64,000 nt of DNA from Elephas maximus indicus (lineage: Eukaryota; Chordata; Mammalia; Proboscidea; Elephantidae). The stretch's first letter is position 1, and the number at the start of each line of letters is the position of its first letter. Location: positions 64,435,001-64,499,000 of the forward strand of contig NC_064826.1 in NCBI RefSeq assembly GCF_024166365.1. The letters run 5' to 3'. The position numbers and the translations under genes were made by a program. Below the pieces are notes generated by a model. That model was not told where the DNA came from and did no database searches. It saw only the letters and a list, made by a program, of their open reading frames with translations. Shown here piece after piece: positions 1 to 12,245 of this stretch.

Positions 1-1302
1 AAAATAAGTTACTGTTGAAGGATCAGGCCCTATAGCTAAAGTAACTTGCCGCAGGTCACAGTGGAATCAGGACTAGAACAAGGATTACCTGCTCTGTTGT
101 TTATTGCTCTTTCCACCAGGACAAGCTTCCTTCTTGTTCACTAAGTAATTTTTTTCTTGAAAACATTAAGACTAAACTATGAATCATATTTTCAGATAAT
201 ATTCAAAGAGAATATAATATGCCTTCAAACAAGGAACCCTAAGAGCAGTTATAGAGCACTCTAACAAAACAATAGAATTGTATCTGTCATTTTAGGATGT
301 CAGACCTCAGAGCTGATGGAACACAGGAAATAATTCCCAAGAATGTGCCAAGGAAAGTAATTTCCCATAAGAACCCAAGGAAATATACTGCTATAATGAT
401 GACTGTAATAACAGATATACTATTCATAAGCCTTCATTTATTACGAGCTTTATAGAGTTATTTCCATACTGAACAGGATTTTTTTTTTTCCTGGTTTTTC
501 CATGAGACAGCTGCAGTACCGAACGTTCCAGGATTAACTAAAAGTTATAATGTTGGATTCAGAGTGACTATTTGCATATTTTTTTTTTTTCTTAGTGGGT
601 AGAAGTTTAAGGACTGTGCTGAGATGTCTGTAATTCATATTAGAGAAGAAGCCAGGAACATTGCTGCAAGAGAACCAAGCACACGTCCAGCACCATCTGC
701 GCATTCTTTAACATAGTTATGGAAGAACTGCACTCTAATGAAAGAGGATGCACGCTGCTCCTGGCAGACAGTTTCATCTCGGGAGTTTGAAATTAAGGCT
801 AAAAGAAAAGGTTTCCTGTCTTAGAGTTTAAATCATAAATATAAAAGAGCAGAACTTTCAGCTGTCATGCTTTCGTTATTTTCTGCACATTTTCTATATA
901 CTCACAAATTAATAGTTTGTCCTTTTTTTCTTGGCATGATTAATATGAACTATTTATAACAACACTTGGACCCGTCATTTCAATCGTGTAGCAAACAGAT
1001 ATATCATCCACCTAAATGTTAATTATAACCACTTAAGTATGTGTACAAAGATCTGAGTGAGGTAAAAAATGAAATGGCGTAAATGAATTTTTTGTAACTA
1101 GATAGAGTAGCAACCAGGTCTTAAAATAAATTTAAGATGTCTTAGTAGTTCCTTACTCCTGAGACCAAAATTATTTAGAATTATATGATATGTGTGATCC
1201 ATTAAGTAAAAGTAGGTTAAGAAATGTAGAGTCTTCTGCAAGGAGGCTAGAGCTGGGAAAATGTTCAAGGAAATTTTCTGAGGAAAACTGTGTTGCCTTT
1301 TT
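1..1302. other. Intergenic, nothing recognised
   Basis: AT-rich sequence with short T runs (for example near 481 and 580). I see no coding frame of useful length, no splice-framed exon and no repeat family I can name. Confidence 0.5.
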
Positions 1303-1685
1303 TGTGAACTGAATTGTGTCCCTGAATATTATGCGTTGTAAATCTTAACCCCTAAACCTGTAGTTATAATCCCATTTGGGAATGGGTTTTCTTTATTATG
1401 TTAATGAGACAGTATTAGTGTAGGCTGTGTCTTGAATCAATCTCTTTTGAGATATAACAGGACCAAATTGAAAAAGCAGAAATGCAGGAAGATAGATGCC
1501 ACACCACATGAAGATCACCAGGAAACCAAGGAACGAGGACATTCCCCCAGAGCCAACAGAAAGAGAAAGGCTTCCCTAGATCCAGTGCCCTGAACTTGGG
1601 CTTCTAGCCTCCTAAACTGTGAGAAAATAACTTTCTGTGTGTTAAAGCCACTCAGTTGTTATAGCAGCACTGCATAACTACAACA
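1303..1685 (+). mobile_element. MaLR-type solo LTR
   Basis: The stretch starts tgtgaactgaattgtgtcc and ends in a MaLR-like tail, with a 'gagaaaataa' polyadenylation-type block near 1620. It aligns along its length with the LTRs at 12294-12799 and 41527-41918, sharing phrases such as 'cccatttgggaatgg' and 'cccccagagccaacag'. No internal retroviral sequence adjoins it, so it is a solo LTR. Confidence 0.75.
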
Positions 1686-1734
1686 CCATCAAAATATCTT
1701 ACCATGGCTACCAGGCCTTGAGTTAGCAGGTTAT

Positions 1735-1960
1735 TGTCCACTTCTACCACTACTCACCTCACTAACCATACTCTGGCCACACTAGCCTTCTTTCTCAGTC
1801 TTACTTTAGTGCCTTGTATGCTTTCGCCCCAGAGTTTGGAATGAGTAGCTCTTTCTCATCATGGAAGTTTTCAACCCCAGGATGCCCACCTAGACCATTA
1901 GAACTAAAGTAGTAGTCGCCCACCCACTCTTCTCTTCTTTCTCATTATTCTATTTCCTTT
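1735..1960 (+). mobile_element. L2 LINE remnant
   Basis: Text such as 'ctctggccacactagcc' followed by 'agtgccttgtatgctttcg' resembles the 3' half of mammalian L2. Short and diverged; assignment from memory of the consensus. Confidence 0.45.
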
Positions 1961-1972
1961 ATAGCATTAGAA

Positions 1973-2122
1973 ACTAGCTGCCTTTGAGTCAACTCTGATT
2001 CATGGTAACCCTACGTGTGCCAGAGTAAAACTATATTGGGTTTTCAATGGCTGATTTTTCCTGAGTAGATCACCAGGCTCTTTTTCTGAGGCAGCTCTGG
2101 GTAGACTCAAATCTTAAACCTT
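1973..2122 (-). mobile_element. Older AfroSINE-related SINE fragment
   Basis: The left part ('gagtcaactctgattcatgg') matches the reverse complement of the SINE 3' tail seen elsewhere. The middle ('agatcaccaggc') matches the older copies at 3281 and 46068. The tRNA-like head is degraded. Confidence 0.5.
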
Positions 2123-3280
2123 TAGAGATTCCTACCAAATAAAATTATCTCACTTATTTGTAATCAGCTCACTTATTGTTTGAATTCTGTGAAGGAACAA
2201 ACATGAAACAATTTTCTTTTTTTTCTGATCACTGCCTGCAACTCCACACTGCTCAACTTTCCTTTCCTGCCTCTTAACAATAGCTCAGGCAGCTCTCAAA
2301 GTTTTGAGTCACCTTCAGTTATTAAAAATCTAGTCTAGTTCATTTTTAAACTTTAGCCTCATTCTGTTTCTTAGCCCATTTCTTCCCAGTATCCTTTTTC
2401 ACACCCCTTACTCACCTCTTTCGATATTAGGGCTTCTGGAATTGGGAACAAAAAGTAAAAAATATGAAAGATAGCCAGGATCCTTTGTAACTGACTGCCT
2501 GTTGGTGGATTCCTGCTTGGAAAACATTGCTTCTCTGGGTAAGACCACCTGGCCTTTAAGTCCTCCTTGCAGCAAGACTCCAACTGCTGGCTCTTCAGAG
2601 GACCCTGAGGGATCCCTAGCATTGACATTCCACTCTGGCTCATTTTTTCAGCTCTCCCACAGTGGTTGCACTTGTGGTACATCCCAAAGCTCTTAGTGTT
2701 GAGATCTACTTACCAGTTGACCTTACAGTCAGCTCTGGGCCATCAATGATTTCCATTGCCTATTTGAGCTGGGGAACTATGCTATCCTTGCAATGCAAAG
2801 GTGCAGAGAGAAGGCATTTCTCATTAACTTGCCATTTGTTTCAGATCCTGTCCTCCAAATCAAAATGGCATAAAGTCAGATCAACAAATACATGCCTAAG
2901 CAGATGATCTGATGGAAAATGAGACATAGTCTCACTTTCTTGAATACACTCCCAACCTCATATGTGGCTGTCTTGCAGCTCCCCTCTTTTGGCTCTTGGG
3001 GATATAAAAATTAGGGGACTTTCCCCCAACTTCTCCAAGTAGAGAAGAAAACATCAAGCACTCTCTTTTGGCAGCTGATTCTCTCTTTCTCTCTCTGCAC
3101 CCTTTCTCAGGTCCCTTCTCACTAAATTGAGAGGAAGATGAAGAAAGTTTGGGAGAATCAGTGAAGCAACCCCTTAATACGCCTTGAAGAAAAGTCTGTC
3201 CCCAATTATTTGCAATTGCCTTTAGTACCAGGGTACTTGACCCATTTTTTCCTCAGATTTGAGTTCTAGCCATCAATTTT
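2123..3280. other. Intergenic, nothing recognised
   Basis: Several short open frames overlap on both strands between 2371 and 2907, but none has a recognisable domain or splice signals. Treated as non-coding. Confidence 0.5.
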
Positions 3281-3466
3281 GTTGTTAACTGCTCTGAGTC
3301 TGCCTCTGGCTCATGGCCACCCCAGGCACAACAGAACCAAATGCCTGGTCCTATGCTCTCTCCGTGATCAGCTGAGGATTGGACTATTGTGATCCATGGG
3401 ATTTTTATTGGCTGAGTTTTGGAAATAGATAAGCAGGCCTTTCTTCCTAGTCAGAGCCATCCATTT
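3281..3466 (-). mobile_element. Older AfroSINE-related SINE
   Basis: Reverse-oriented copy with the tail 'gttgttaactgctctgagtc' at the left and an 'atccatgggatttttattgg' block shared with 46068-46371. No clear target-site duplication. Confidence 0.5.
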
Positions 3467-3509
3467 AGGAGGAACAAAAAACGTTTCTTTTACTCAACAT
3501 CCTGTATCA

Positions 3510-3672
3510 TATATTATTTGGCTTATGTGTATTTATTTTCTAGCCCTTCCCACCAGTACAAAAGTTTAAAGAAGGCAAGGAAATCATAATTCACTTCTAT
3601 ATCCCTAGCACCTCGCATAGGGCTTGGTACTTAAGGTGTTGAATATTTGTTGACTGATGTATAAATGAAAGA
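3510..3672 (+). mobile_element. L2 LINE 3' end
   Basis: The text 'ctatatccctagcacctcgc' followed by 'gttgaatatttgttgactga' is the typical L2 3' terminus. Confidence 0.6.
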
Positions 3673-3834
3673 ATTATGGAGTTTAAGGAAAGCAGTGGCC
3701 TGAAGACTCCTCTAGTACTCAGTGCTTAAAACAAGGAAAGTGAATTCCATGTAGACAGTAGTGACCAATTAATTATCCTGTAGTAAGCTAGTGACCAAAC
3801 TGGAACTAGAATTGGGTTTTGTTTGTTTTGTTTC

Positions 3835-3958
3835 ATTTTTTTCTTTTCTTTACTTTTCTCCACTCCCCCATCTCTCCCTCCCCTAACCTCTTTTCCTTCC
3901 TTCCTTCTTTCCTTCCATCCTTCCTTCCTCCCTCCCTCCCTTCCTTCATTCCTTTCTT
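3835..3958 (+). repeat. Pyrimidine-rich (CCTT)n-like tract
   Basis: Nearly pure C/T on this strand, made of CCTT, CTTT and CCCT units. Confidence 0.85.
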
Positions 3959-4147
3959 AAACAAGGAATAAAAAAAGTATAGTACCACGTATCCACGTAT
4001 GGGGTAAACAAAGGTGATTACATTAATTTAAGCTGAAATTTTGAAATGCTGGGAAACATTTAGAAATGTTGGGAATGTTAAACAGCAAATTGACTACTTT
4101 AGAGCAAACCTCTGATACAAAACAACTTTAATGAACATTAAGCTAAA

Positions 4148-4301
4148 AAAGAAACCCCGGTGGTGTAGTGGTTAAGAGTTCAGCAGCTAACTAAAAGGTC
4201 AGTAGTTCAAATCCACCCGGGGCTCCTTGGAAACCCTATGGAGCAGTTCAACTCTGTCCTGTAAGGTTGCTATGAGTTGGAATCAACTCAACAGCAACAG
4301 G
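4148..4301 (+). mobile_element. AfroSINE with 9-bp target duplication
   Basis: Has the full tRNA-derived head with A-box ('gtggttaagagttc') and B-box ('agttcaaatcc') like stretches, then the body and the tail 'gaatcaactcaacagcaac'. Flanked by taagctaaa at 4139-4147 and 4302-4310, so the borders are secure. Confidence 0.85.
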
Positions 4302-4310
4302 TAAGCTAAA

Positions 4311-5694
4311 CAAAACTGCCCCTCATATCTTTAACAAGAAAAGGATCACTGGTTACATAATTGTCTTTTCACTCAAACTTTTGGAATAGGATAAGATTTC
4401 CTAATTTCCTTTTCTGACTCTTTGATTTTTTTTTTTTATTCAAAATATCCTCCTATCAAAGTCACACTGAGGAAAAAAAAAAAAAAAAAAACGCACTGAG
4501 CAATGTCTCCCTCGGTTCACTTCAGCACTTTCCTAAATTCTCTTCTGAATTTTCTTTGTGGTTACACAAATGATTCCTGATCGAGTGTATAAGAAAAAGG
4601 GTACTATACTATGAATCGGTTCTGAAAGGAAAAACCAAAGGACTTAACTAGGAAATATTAGGCATAGCGAGCACACTATTTTCACTTAGATTGCATGATT
4701 ATTTGAGGTGGCTTTCAGGAAGAAACTAATGATGATGAAGGGGGTAGCAAAGCCCCTCCCATAGAGACCCCTTTTCAATGCCACAGACCTTTATTTTCCA
4801 AAATGATTCCTTCTTAATGCATTTCCTCTATTCCCTTTATTCCATCAAAGACCATGCCTCCTGAGCCCACTTGAAGCAACCCACTAAACCATTTGGCAAT
4901 CGCTACTCTTATAATGAATGATCTTTGTATCCTCCTTCCCACTCACTACATACAAGAAACTTCCAAGTTGTGTAGTTTCTACCACCAAAGTAGTTGTCAG
5001 ATCTACTACCATCATCAAGTACTGGTGCTTATTGTTAGGAAAAAAATGTGCTTCTACAAAAAAAAAAAAAAATTATGCCTTATTTAAATTATACCTCTCC
5101 AGGTTTCTGATTCATTGCCTTTGAGCTATTTTACAACTCTGTAAGTTGTAGATAACTGATAGCAATGCAAATGATTATTGTCTATAAACACATAAATTCT
5201 CCCTGTTGGAGAGTCAGTTGACTTTCTTCCCCCGTCCCCCAACTACTTCCCTGAGACCAGATTTACCTCCGTTTGTACAATCATTTCAATATTCCTGATT
5301 GATAAATATGTCCTTTTTAAATTCTTCCTTGAACTGATTAGAACACTTCACCAATATCCTCATCAATGAGTCAAATAAAATCTTTGACATATGTTCATTT
5401 TTATATCTGTATAAAAGTTATGATTTTCCTTTTAAAAAAATTAAATTTTGAAATATTCAACAATGACACACTATCACTTCTTAACATCAGGGTCATCAGT
5501 AATATGGCTCCTTTGGCGATCCTGTTTTCCACATAAACTCTTTGACACTAAAACACCCTTAATCATTGTTCTCTGAGTACACCATGGGAGCTTTCGTTTC
5601 TTTTTTCTGGTTCTTAGCTAAGACCATTCATCTATTCATGTCTTGTCTAACTCTATACCTAGGCTGAGGGACCAATGGATATATCACAGCACTA
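4311..5694. other. Intergenic, nothing recognised
   Basis: AT-rich, with an A19 run near 4473-4491 and an A14 run near 5058. No coding, RNA or repeat signal that I can support. Confidence 0.5.
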
Positions 5695-6437
5695 AGCAGT
5701 CTTAACAACCTGCATTATGCAGATGACACAACCTTGCTTGCTGAAGGGGAAGAGGACTTGAAGCACTTAGTGATGAAGATCAAAGACCACAGTCTTCAGT
5801 ACAAATTACAACTCAACATAAAGAAAACAAAAATTCTCGTGACTGGACCAATAAGCAACATCATGATAAATGGAGAAAAGATTGAAGTTGTCAAGGATTT
5901 CATTTTACTTGGATCCAAAATCAACACCCATGGAAGCAGCAGTCAAGAAATCAAACAAAGAATTGCATTGGGCAAATCTGCTGCAGAAGACCTCTTTAAA
6001 GTGTTGAAAAGCAAAGACATCACCTTGAAGACTAAGGTGTGCCTGACCCAAGCCATGGTGCTTTCAATCACCTCATATGCATGAGAAAGCTGGGCAATGA
6101 ATAAGGAAGACAGAAGAAGAATTCATGCCATTGAATTATGGTGTTGGTGAAGAGTATTCTATATACATACCATGGACTGCCAGAAGAACAAAGAAATCTG
6201 TCTTGGAAGGAGCACAACCAGAATGCACCTCAGAAGCAAGGATAGTGAGATTATGTCTCACACACTATGGACATGTTATCAGGAGGGATCAGTCCCTGGA
6301 GAAGGACATTATGCTTGGTAGAGTAGATGGTTAGTGAAAAAGAGGAAGACCCTCAGCAAGATGGATTGACACAGTGGCTGTAACAATGGGCTTAAGTGTA
6401 ACAACAATTGCGAGGATGACTCAGGACCAGGCAATGT
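5695..6437 (+). mobile_element. RTE LINE 3' portion (RT domain to tail)
   Basis: The 5734-6084 frame encodes the end of an RTE reverse transcriptase. Before it is a YADD-type block (codons for [10 protein letters not shown] near 5715), then the conserved 'kil/tgpis' and 'lgkSAAedlfkvlkskd' regions. The downstream part continues in a shifted frame, so the ORF is broken. The element stops at about 6437 without the usual 'ggcacctaacaacaac' end and abuts the L1 5' UTR. Confidence 0.8.
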
Positions 6438-6439
6438 TT

Positions 6440-7740
6440 TTATGGTTTGTTTTGTTCTTTTTTTTTTTGTCATTGTTTGTTTTTTCTTCTTCTTCTTTTT
6501 TTTTTTTTAGCCTTTTTTGTTGCTTCTCTCTCTCCCTTCCTTCCTTTCCTTTTCTCACCCAGCTAGCCCCTTCTGCCATCCCCCCCTCATCCATAATGGG
6601 CTGTGATTTTTTTGCTTTGTTCTTTTTTCTGGGGGGAGTTTGTTTTTTGATATTGTTTGGGGGGCTTTTTTTGCTGCTTCTCTCTCTCTTTCTCCCTTCC
6701 TTTCCTTTCTCCCACCCAATTAGCCCCATGTGCCATCCTCTCCCCTTCTTGATGGGCTGTGATTTTTTTGGCTTGATTGCTTTGTTCTTCTTCTTCTTTT
6801 CTGTTTCTTCTCTCTCTCCTTTACTTCCTTTTCACTCTTCCACCCACTCAGCCCTGTGCACTGCCCCTGCCCCTTCTGTAGGTGCTGTGCTTGCATAGTT
6901 CCATTGCAGAGTCACTGCACATGTCTTCCCCGGGTCTGCACTGCCATCACCAACTGGTTCATTCAGTGTCGTGTTGTTTATTTTTATTTTTATCTTTCAC
7001 CTTCTCCTTTTCTTTCCCCCTCCCACGTAGGACTTGTGCTGCCTCTGCTTTTACTGATGGGCCGTTCTGTGCCACCTGGCAAGACAGGCATCAGCTCACT
7101 GCCACCCAATGCTGCCCCACCCCCAACACCATATCTTTTTCTGATTGCTGTTGTTGATTTTTATTTATTTGTTTATTGGTTTCTTCTCTCTTTTTTTCTC
7201 TTCCCCCATGCACCACCCATGCTGCTTCTCAACAGGCTGAGCCACACCACTTAGCTAGAGAGCCACCAGCACAGAGCCTCACTGGGTCAGCCCCGCCCCC
7301 ACCCACCAAATCATACTGTATCACCATTTTATTTACTTTTTCTTTTTATTTTTTACTTTTCTTTCTTTTTACTTTCTATGCCTTTGTTTCTTTCTTCTAG
7401 CACTTTTTTCATTTACCCACTTACCTCTGCACAGCACATACTCTCCCTTCTCTCTTGCCTATCTGCTCCATGCATCAAGTGCTATGCCCCTGAGTGGTAC
7501 CAACACAGCCCCCTGGACCCCGCCCTGCACTGCCCCCATCCCTACCCTGTTGCCCAAGTTTATGCCAAAAACTACCCATCCCCGCCCCCCCCACCCCTGC
7601 TGGACACATCCTGCTGAACCATATCTGAGTGATTGGCCCTGCCCACCAGGACAAGGCAGTGAGAAGTATCGTGCCTATAGGCATATGAGAAATAAAACAC
7701 ACCCAGACCACCTGCCCAGACATAACCAAGTTTTTTAAAA
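6440..7740 (+). repeat. L1 5' UTR with tandem pyrimidine-rich monomers
   Basis: The phrase gggctgtgattttttt begins at 6598 and again at 6754, a spacing of 156 bp, with the surrounding C/T-rich text repeated as well. A third, degraded unit follows to about 6890. The rest is C-rich non-coding leader. The long frames in this zone (for example 6374-6898) are low-complexity artefacts. Confidence 0.7.
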
Positions 7741-7879
7741 AAGGACAATACAATCAAATCTGCACTCAATAAACAAAGAAAATTTAATCCTGAATGTCCC
7801 AGAAGCAGCAGACAATATCAAAACACATTTTAAAAAACAGGAGAGGTTGGCTCCAGAAACGACCAAAATTAAAAACCAG

Positions 7880-8900
7880 ATGACTGTCTGTTAGAACAAA
7901 AGGCACTGAAACTACCTGAAAGGGAATTCAGAACTCTAATATTCAGGGTTCTCCAACAGATGAAGAAAAATACAGACAAAATGAGGAAAAAATAGACAAA
8001 ATCATGAAAAATATAGACAAAAGTCTGGAAAAGAAAGACAAAACAATGAAAGAAATCAAGAAAACAATACAGGAACAAAATGTCAAAATAAATAAACAAC
8101 TAGAAATCATACAAAAACAGCAATTAGAAATTCAAAAGATAAACACAAGATTTCAGAAATGGACTGTGCAATAGATTTTAGTAGCAAATTTGAAACAACA
8201 GAAGACAGGATCAGTGAAACTGAAGACAAATTCTTGGCTACCACTTTGAGGAAAATGAAAGAAAAGAATCAATAAAAATGAAGAAACCTTGAAAATAATG
8301 TGGGATACAATCAAAAGCAAAAATTTGTGTGTGATCAGAGTTCCAGAACAGGAGAAAACATAAAACACAGAGAAGACCATTGAAGATTTGCTGACAGAAA
8401 ACTTCCCTAACATCATGAAAGACAAAAAGCTGACTATCCAAGAAGCTCAATGAGCCCCATATAGGATAAACTCCGAAAGAAAAACAACAAGACATATCAT
8501 AACCACATTCACTAAAATCAAAGACAAAGAAAGAATCCGCAGAGCAGCTGGAGAAAAAAGAAAAGTCACATAGAGAGGGGAAACAATAAGACTAAAAAAA
8601 AAAAAAAAAAAAAAAAAAGACTAAGCTCTGATTATTCAGCAGAAACCATGCAGGCAAGAAGGAAATGGGATGACATACATAAAATCTTGAAAGAAAAAGA
8701 CTGCCAACCAAGCATAATATATGTTGTAAAACTCTTGTTGAAACATGATGGTGAAATTAGGACTTTTCCAGATAAATAGAAATTAAGGGAATAATAAAAA
8801 CCAAACCAAACTTACAAGAATTATTACAGAGACTCCTTTGGTTTGAGAACCAACAACATCAGACAACAACCTGAATCTAGCACATAAGACACCAATAGCC
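7880..8900 (+). pseudogene. L1 ORF1 remnant
   Basis: Lysine/glutamate-rich heptad-like sequence between about 7915 and 8175 encodes a coiled coil (for example K-N-T-D-K-M-R-K-K-I-D-K-I), as in L1 ORF1 proteins. It is followed by an arginine-rich 'ERIRRAAGEKRK' stretch near 8530. It is interrupted by stops and by a poly-A run near 8594-8618. The product would have been an RNA-binding chaperone; no intact frame remains. Confidence 0.65.
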
Positions 8901-9306
8901 AGATACCAACCTAGATAATGAAGTTTCGAGGACAAAACAAAACTAAAAAATTTACAACAGGGCACTAGAGACATGAGTCTGCAAATGACAGCCGCATAGA
9001 ACAATAAAAGAGGGAATAAGCAGTGTAAGTATAGAACTTTCAAGTGGAGAGGGAGTCAAGGCATTATCAAGTAATAAAAGACTGGCTTAAACTTAGGATG
9101 GTAGGGGTAAATTTCAAGTTAACCTCAAAGAAATTTAATAAACCTACTCATCAAAATAAAGAAGAAAAACATAAAGTCTCAGTAGACATGAAATCTACAA
9201 AAATGAAAGAAACAAACAAAAAAAATCCACAAGCAAAAGGAATTCAGGACAGAAGAGTAAGAGGAACAAAGAAAATGTCAGCACCACAAAAAAAAAGTAC
9301 TACAAA

Positions 9307-9868
9307 ATGACAGCAATAAATGCACACCTATCAACGATTATGCTGAACATAAATGGCTTAAATGCACCCATAAAGAGACAGAGAGTGACAGAATGGATAA
9401 TAAAACAGGGTCCATCAATATGCTGTCTACAAGAGACACACCTTAGAAACAAAGACGTAAATTTATTAAAAATCAAAAGATGGAAAAAAATATATCAAGT
9501 AAACAGGTACCAAAACAGAGCAGGAATGGCAATACTAATCTCAGATAATATAGACTTTAAAACAAAATCCACCATAAAAGACAAAGAAGGGCATTACATA
9601 ATGATTAAAGGGACAATCCACCATGAAGATATAACCATAATAAATATCTATGCACCCAATCATGGGGCTCCAAAATACATTAAAGAAAAAACTCTTTACC
9701 AGCAATGAAAAGAGAAATCGATAGTTCCACAATAATAGTAGGAGACTGTAACACATCACTCTGGTAAAGGACAGAACATCTGGAAAGAAACTCAACAAAG
9801 TTACGGAAGACCTAAAGGCCACAATCAACCAACTTAACCTCATAGACATATATAATATTGATAGATAG
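9307..9868 (+). pseudogene. L1 ORF2 start, endonuclease fragment
   Basis: The frame at 9307-9708 gives the N-terminal APE-type endonuclease. The signatures are N-I-N-G-L-N-A-P-I-K-R-Q-R, then S-I-C-C-L-Q-E-T-H-L with the catalytic Glu, then N-I-Y-A-P-N. A stop closes it at 9706, recognisable homology continues out of frame to about 9868, and nothing of the reverse transcriptase follows. Confidence 0.8.
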
Positions 9869-11403
9869 GACCTCAGTTCTGAGTCCCAATCATTAAGCCA
9901 TATAGATAAAAATGGGTCTAAATTCTAAAATTGTAATTCTGATAAATGATTTTCTATGTTGTAGTATGACAATTTCTTAACCAAGATCCTTATTTAACTC
10001 TAAAACCTTGGACTATTCTTAAATCTCATCAGTTAATTGATAATATTGGACAATTGGATAGTTTCTGAGTGAACTATAATACTGAAACTTGGTAGGTCAC
10101 CCAATATATTTTTAATATATACACTTGTTTCTTATAGCGGCTACAATTGTACGTTATGTTAATGATCATGTTTATTTTGTTGATTTTAAAAGGTGTGAAA
10201 TGAATGCATGACTCCGAAAGGTTGTAGATGTGTATTCATGAGTTTTGCTAATTTGTTAAACTCTTTTTTGTGTGATAGACACTTCTCAATTACCTTCTTT
10301 CCAGTTCTCTCTGTGAAATAGAAGTTAGTTAGTTTGGCTGAGAGTTATAATTCATATTGGTAAATAAGATTATATTAGAGCAATTGTAGCAGAAAACCAT
10401 GACCTTGAATGCAAGGTAATAGAATGTGCTTTTGTTTTCAAGGAAAGGATGAGCACGGTTTTCTCTTAAAGTAAAATGTCATGTTCTTCCAGAATATGAA
10501 AAAGGTTTTTGTAAGATAAAACTCCAATGGGTATAGAAAATTACCGGAGTTGTTCAGAAAAATATTTTCTTTGCCTCAACTGCAAATCAGTAGTCCAAAA
10601 AAAGCAATGGATTGTATTAAAATTTGGTAAAATCCACTCACTTTTTATGGGTTTATTTGTGAGATAAATTAAAAAAGAGGTCAGAAAGCTCATGAGTTGT
10701 CTATGAATATGTTAGTGCAAAACTAGAATTTGGTTTTCTATATATTTAAATGACACTTTATCTTGAACTATCTGGTCTTCTTTTCTATCTGGTCTTCTCT
10801 TAACCAAGGGTAGTAAAAGGCATTCTTTTACATTTTAGGTGATCTGCCTACATGGCAGAAATTCCATATCCCATCAAAATAATTTTTTGTGTTTTGGGAT
10901 GACATTGTTAAGCCCTTGATTATTAAGCAAGAGCAAGCCTCATTTCTAGAAGAACAAGGTTTCCTCTCAATTGTGTTAACTTCTTTTACGTTTATTTAAA
11001 ATACTTCATGTCAGTATGATCAATAAAAAAAAAAAAAAAAAATAGGTAACCAATTTATTGTTTCTCAGGCACACTTGTCCCCATCTTAATAGGTGATCTA
11101 ATGTACTCTGAAAACTCTTTTGATTTTGCTTTCCCAACATCATATCCTAGATTCATAGAAATAAAACTTTGGGGATGTTTTTTATACTTAAAACTATCTT
11201 TGAAATTTCCCAGAAGGTCCCTGGGAAAGCCTGGTTTTGTTTTCTTGCTTTATAAAAGAAGAGATTGTCCAAATAATTATATTTTCTTAATATGTTTCAT
11301 ATTTTTAAATAGGTCAACACTGTTTTAAGAACTGATCAGAAGAGTGGTCAAATTAAAGGATATATTTTATGGATAAAATATTATTTACATATATGTATAT
11401 ATA
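9869..11403. other. Intergenic, nothing recognised
   Basis: AT-rich unique-looking sequence with an A18 run near 11024-11041. No supported gene or repeat. Confidence 0.5.
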
Positions 11404-11577
11404 ACTGTGGTGGCATAGTAGTTAAGTGCTATGGCTGCTAACCAAAAGGTCAGCGGTTTGAATTCACCGAATCCACCAGGCAGTCTTTGGAAACTCCATG
11501 GGGGGTAGTTTTACTCAGTCCTATAGGGTCACTATGAGTCAGAATCAACTGGAAGGCAACAAGCTTGGGTTTTTTGG
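11404..11577 (+). mobile_element. AfroSINE
   Basis: Has a tRNA-like head ('gctgctaaccaaaaggtcag') and a tail ending in 'ggcaacaagcttgggttttt'. It lacks the first few bases of the element and sits next to an AT microsatellite. Confidence 0.8.
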
Positions 11578-11578
11578 G

Positions 11579-11621
11579 TATATATATATAAATATATATA
11601 TATCCATGGATATGTATATAA
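11579..11621. repeat. (TA)n microsatellite
   Basis: Alternating TA with minor interruptions directly after the SINE tail. Confidence 0.85.
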
Positions 11622-12245
11622 GTACAGGTAGTCCCTGACTTATGATGTATTCAAGTTACAACGGACTGCAGTTACAACTGTTTTTTGTACATCTTATCAT
11701 TAGTAATATGTACTATATACAATGTTGCTACACATAATTTGCTGATTTTATCATTATCAGATGTTCAACCACAGAGGTTCAATGTTATGATTTACAGTGA
11801 AAGCATTAGCTGAAGTTTTTCTAAACTAAGTCAGGGCTTCAGTTGTTTGAAAACATGGACCCAAACGCTGATCGCTTTGCAAAAGTCAATAGGCAGATTT
11901 GGGAAGCAGTGAGATGTTACCACAAACATGTGAAGCAAGAAAGAAAAGGACCATACAGACAACTCTCACTAATTTTCTGACTACAAACGCTATCCCCATT
12001 CCCAGGGATAATCTCAATGGTCCAGAACCTTCCATAAGTGGAGTTATTGTTACAGCTAACAAAATGCCAACTGTCCACCTCTTCTTCTTTGTCAGTATAC
12101 ATTTTTATGACTTGTCTATTTTTTAATGTATGTATTAAAATATATATGTAAGTTTATATGTAATGTTTCTAACCTCAAAAGACAAACGAAAATTGGATTT
12201 ATTAAGATATTGATAATAAAAGGCAATAATAACGAAAACTTTAAA

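Larger units (their letters stand above)
6440..9868 (+). mobile_element. L1 LINE, 5' part only (5' UTR, ORF1, start of ORF2)
   Basis: The order is a C/T-rich 5' UTR with repeated units, a degraded ORF1 with coiled-coil character, and the first part of ORF2 (endonuclease). Homology then ends in mid-endonuclease at about 9868. Loss of the 3' half with retention of the 5' end is the opposite of normal 5' truncation and implies a later deletion or recombination. All frames carry stops, so it is inactive. Confidence 0.8.

Noticed and set aside
4151-4210. Possible tRNA genes at SINE heads
   Set aside because: The heads keep A- and B-box-like motifs but do not fold as complete tRNAs and are joined to SINE bodies.
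6374-6898. 174-codon open frame rich in Phe, Leu and Ser
   Set aside because: It is the pyrimidine-rich L1 5' UTR read as protein; low complexity, with equally long frames on the other strand.
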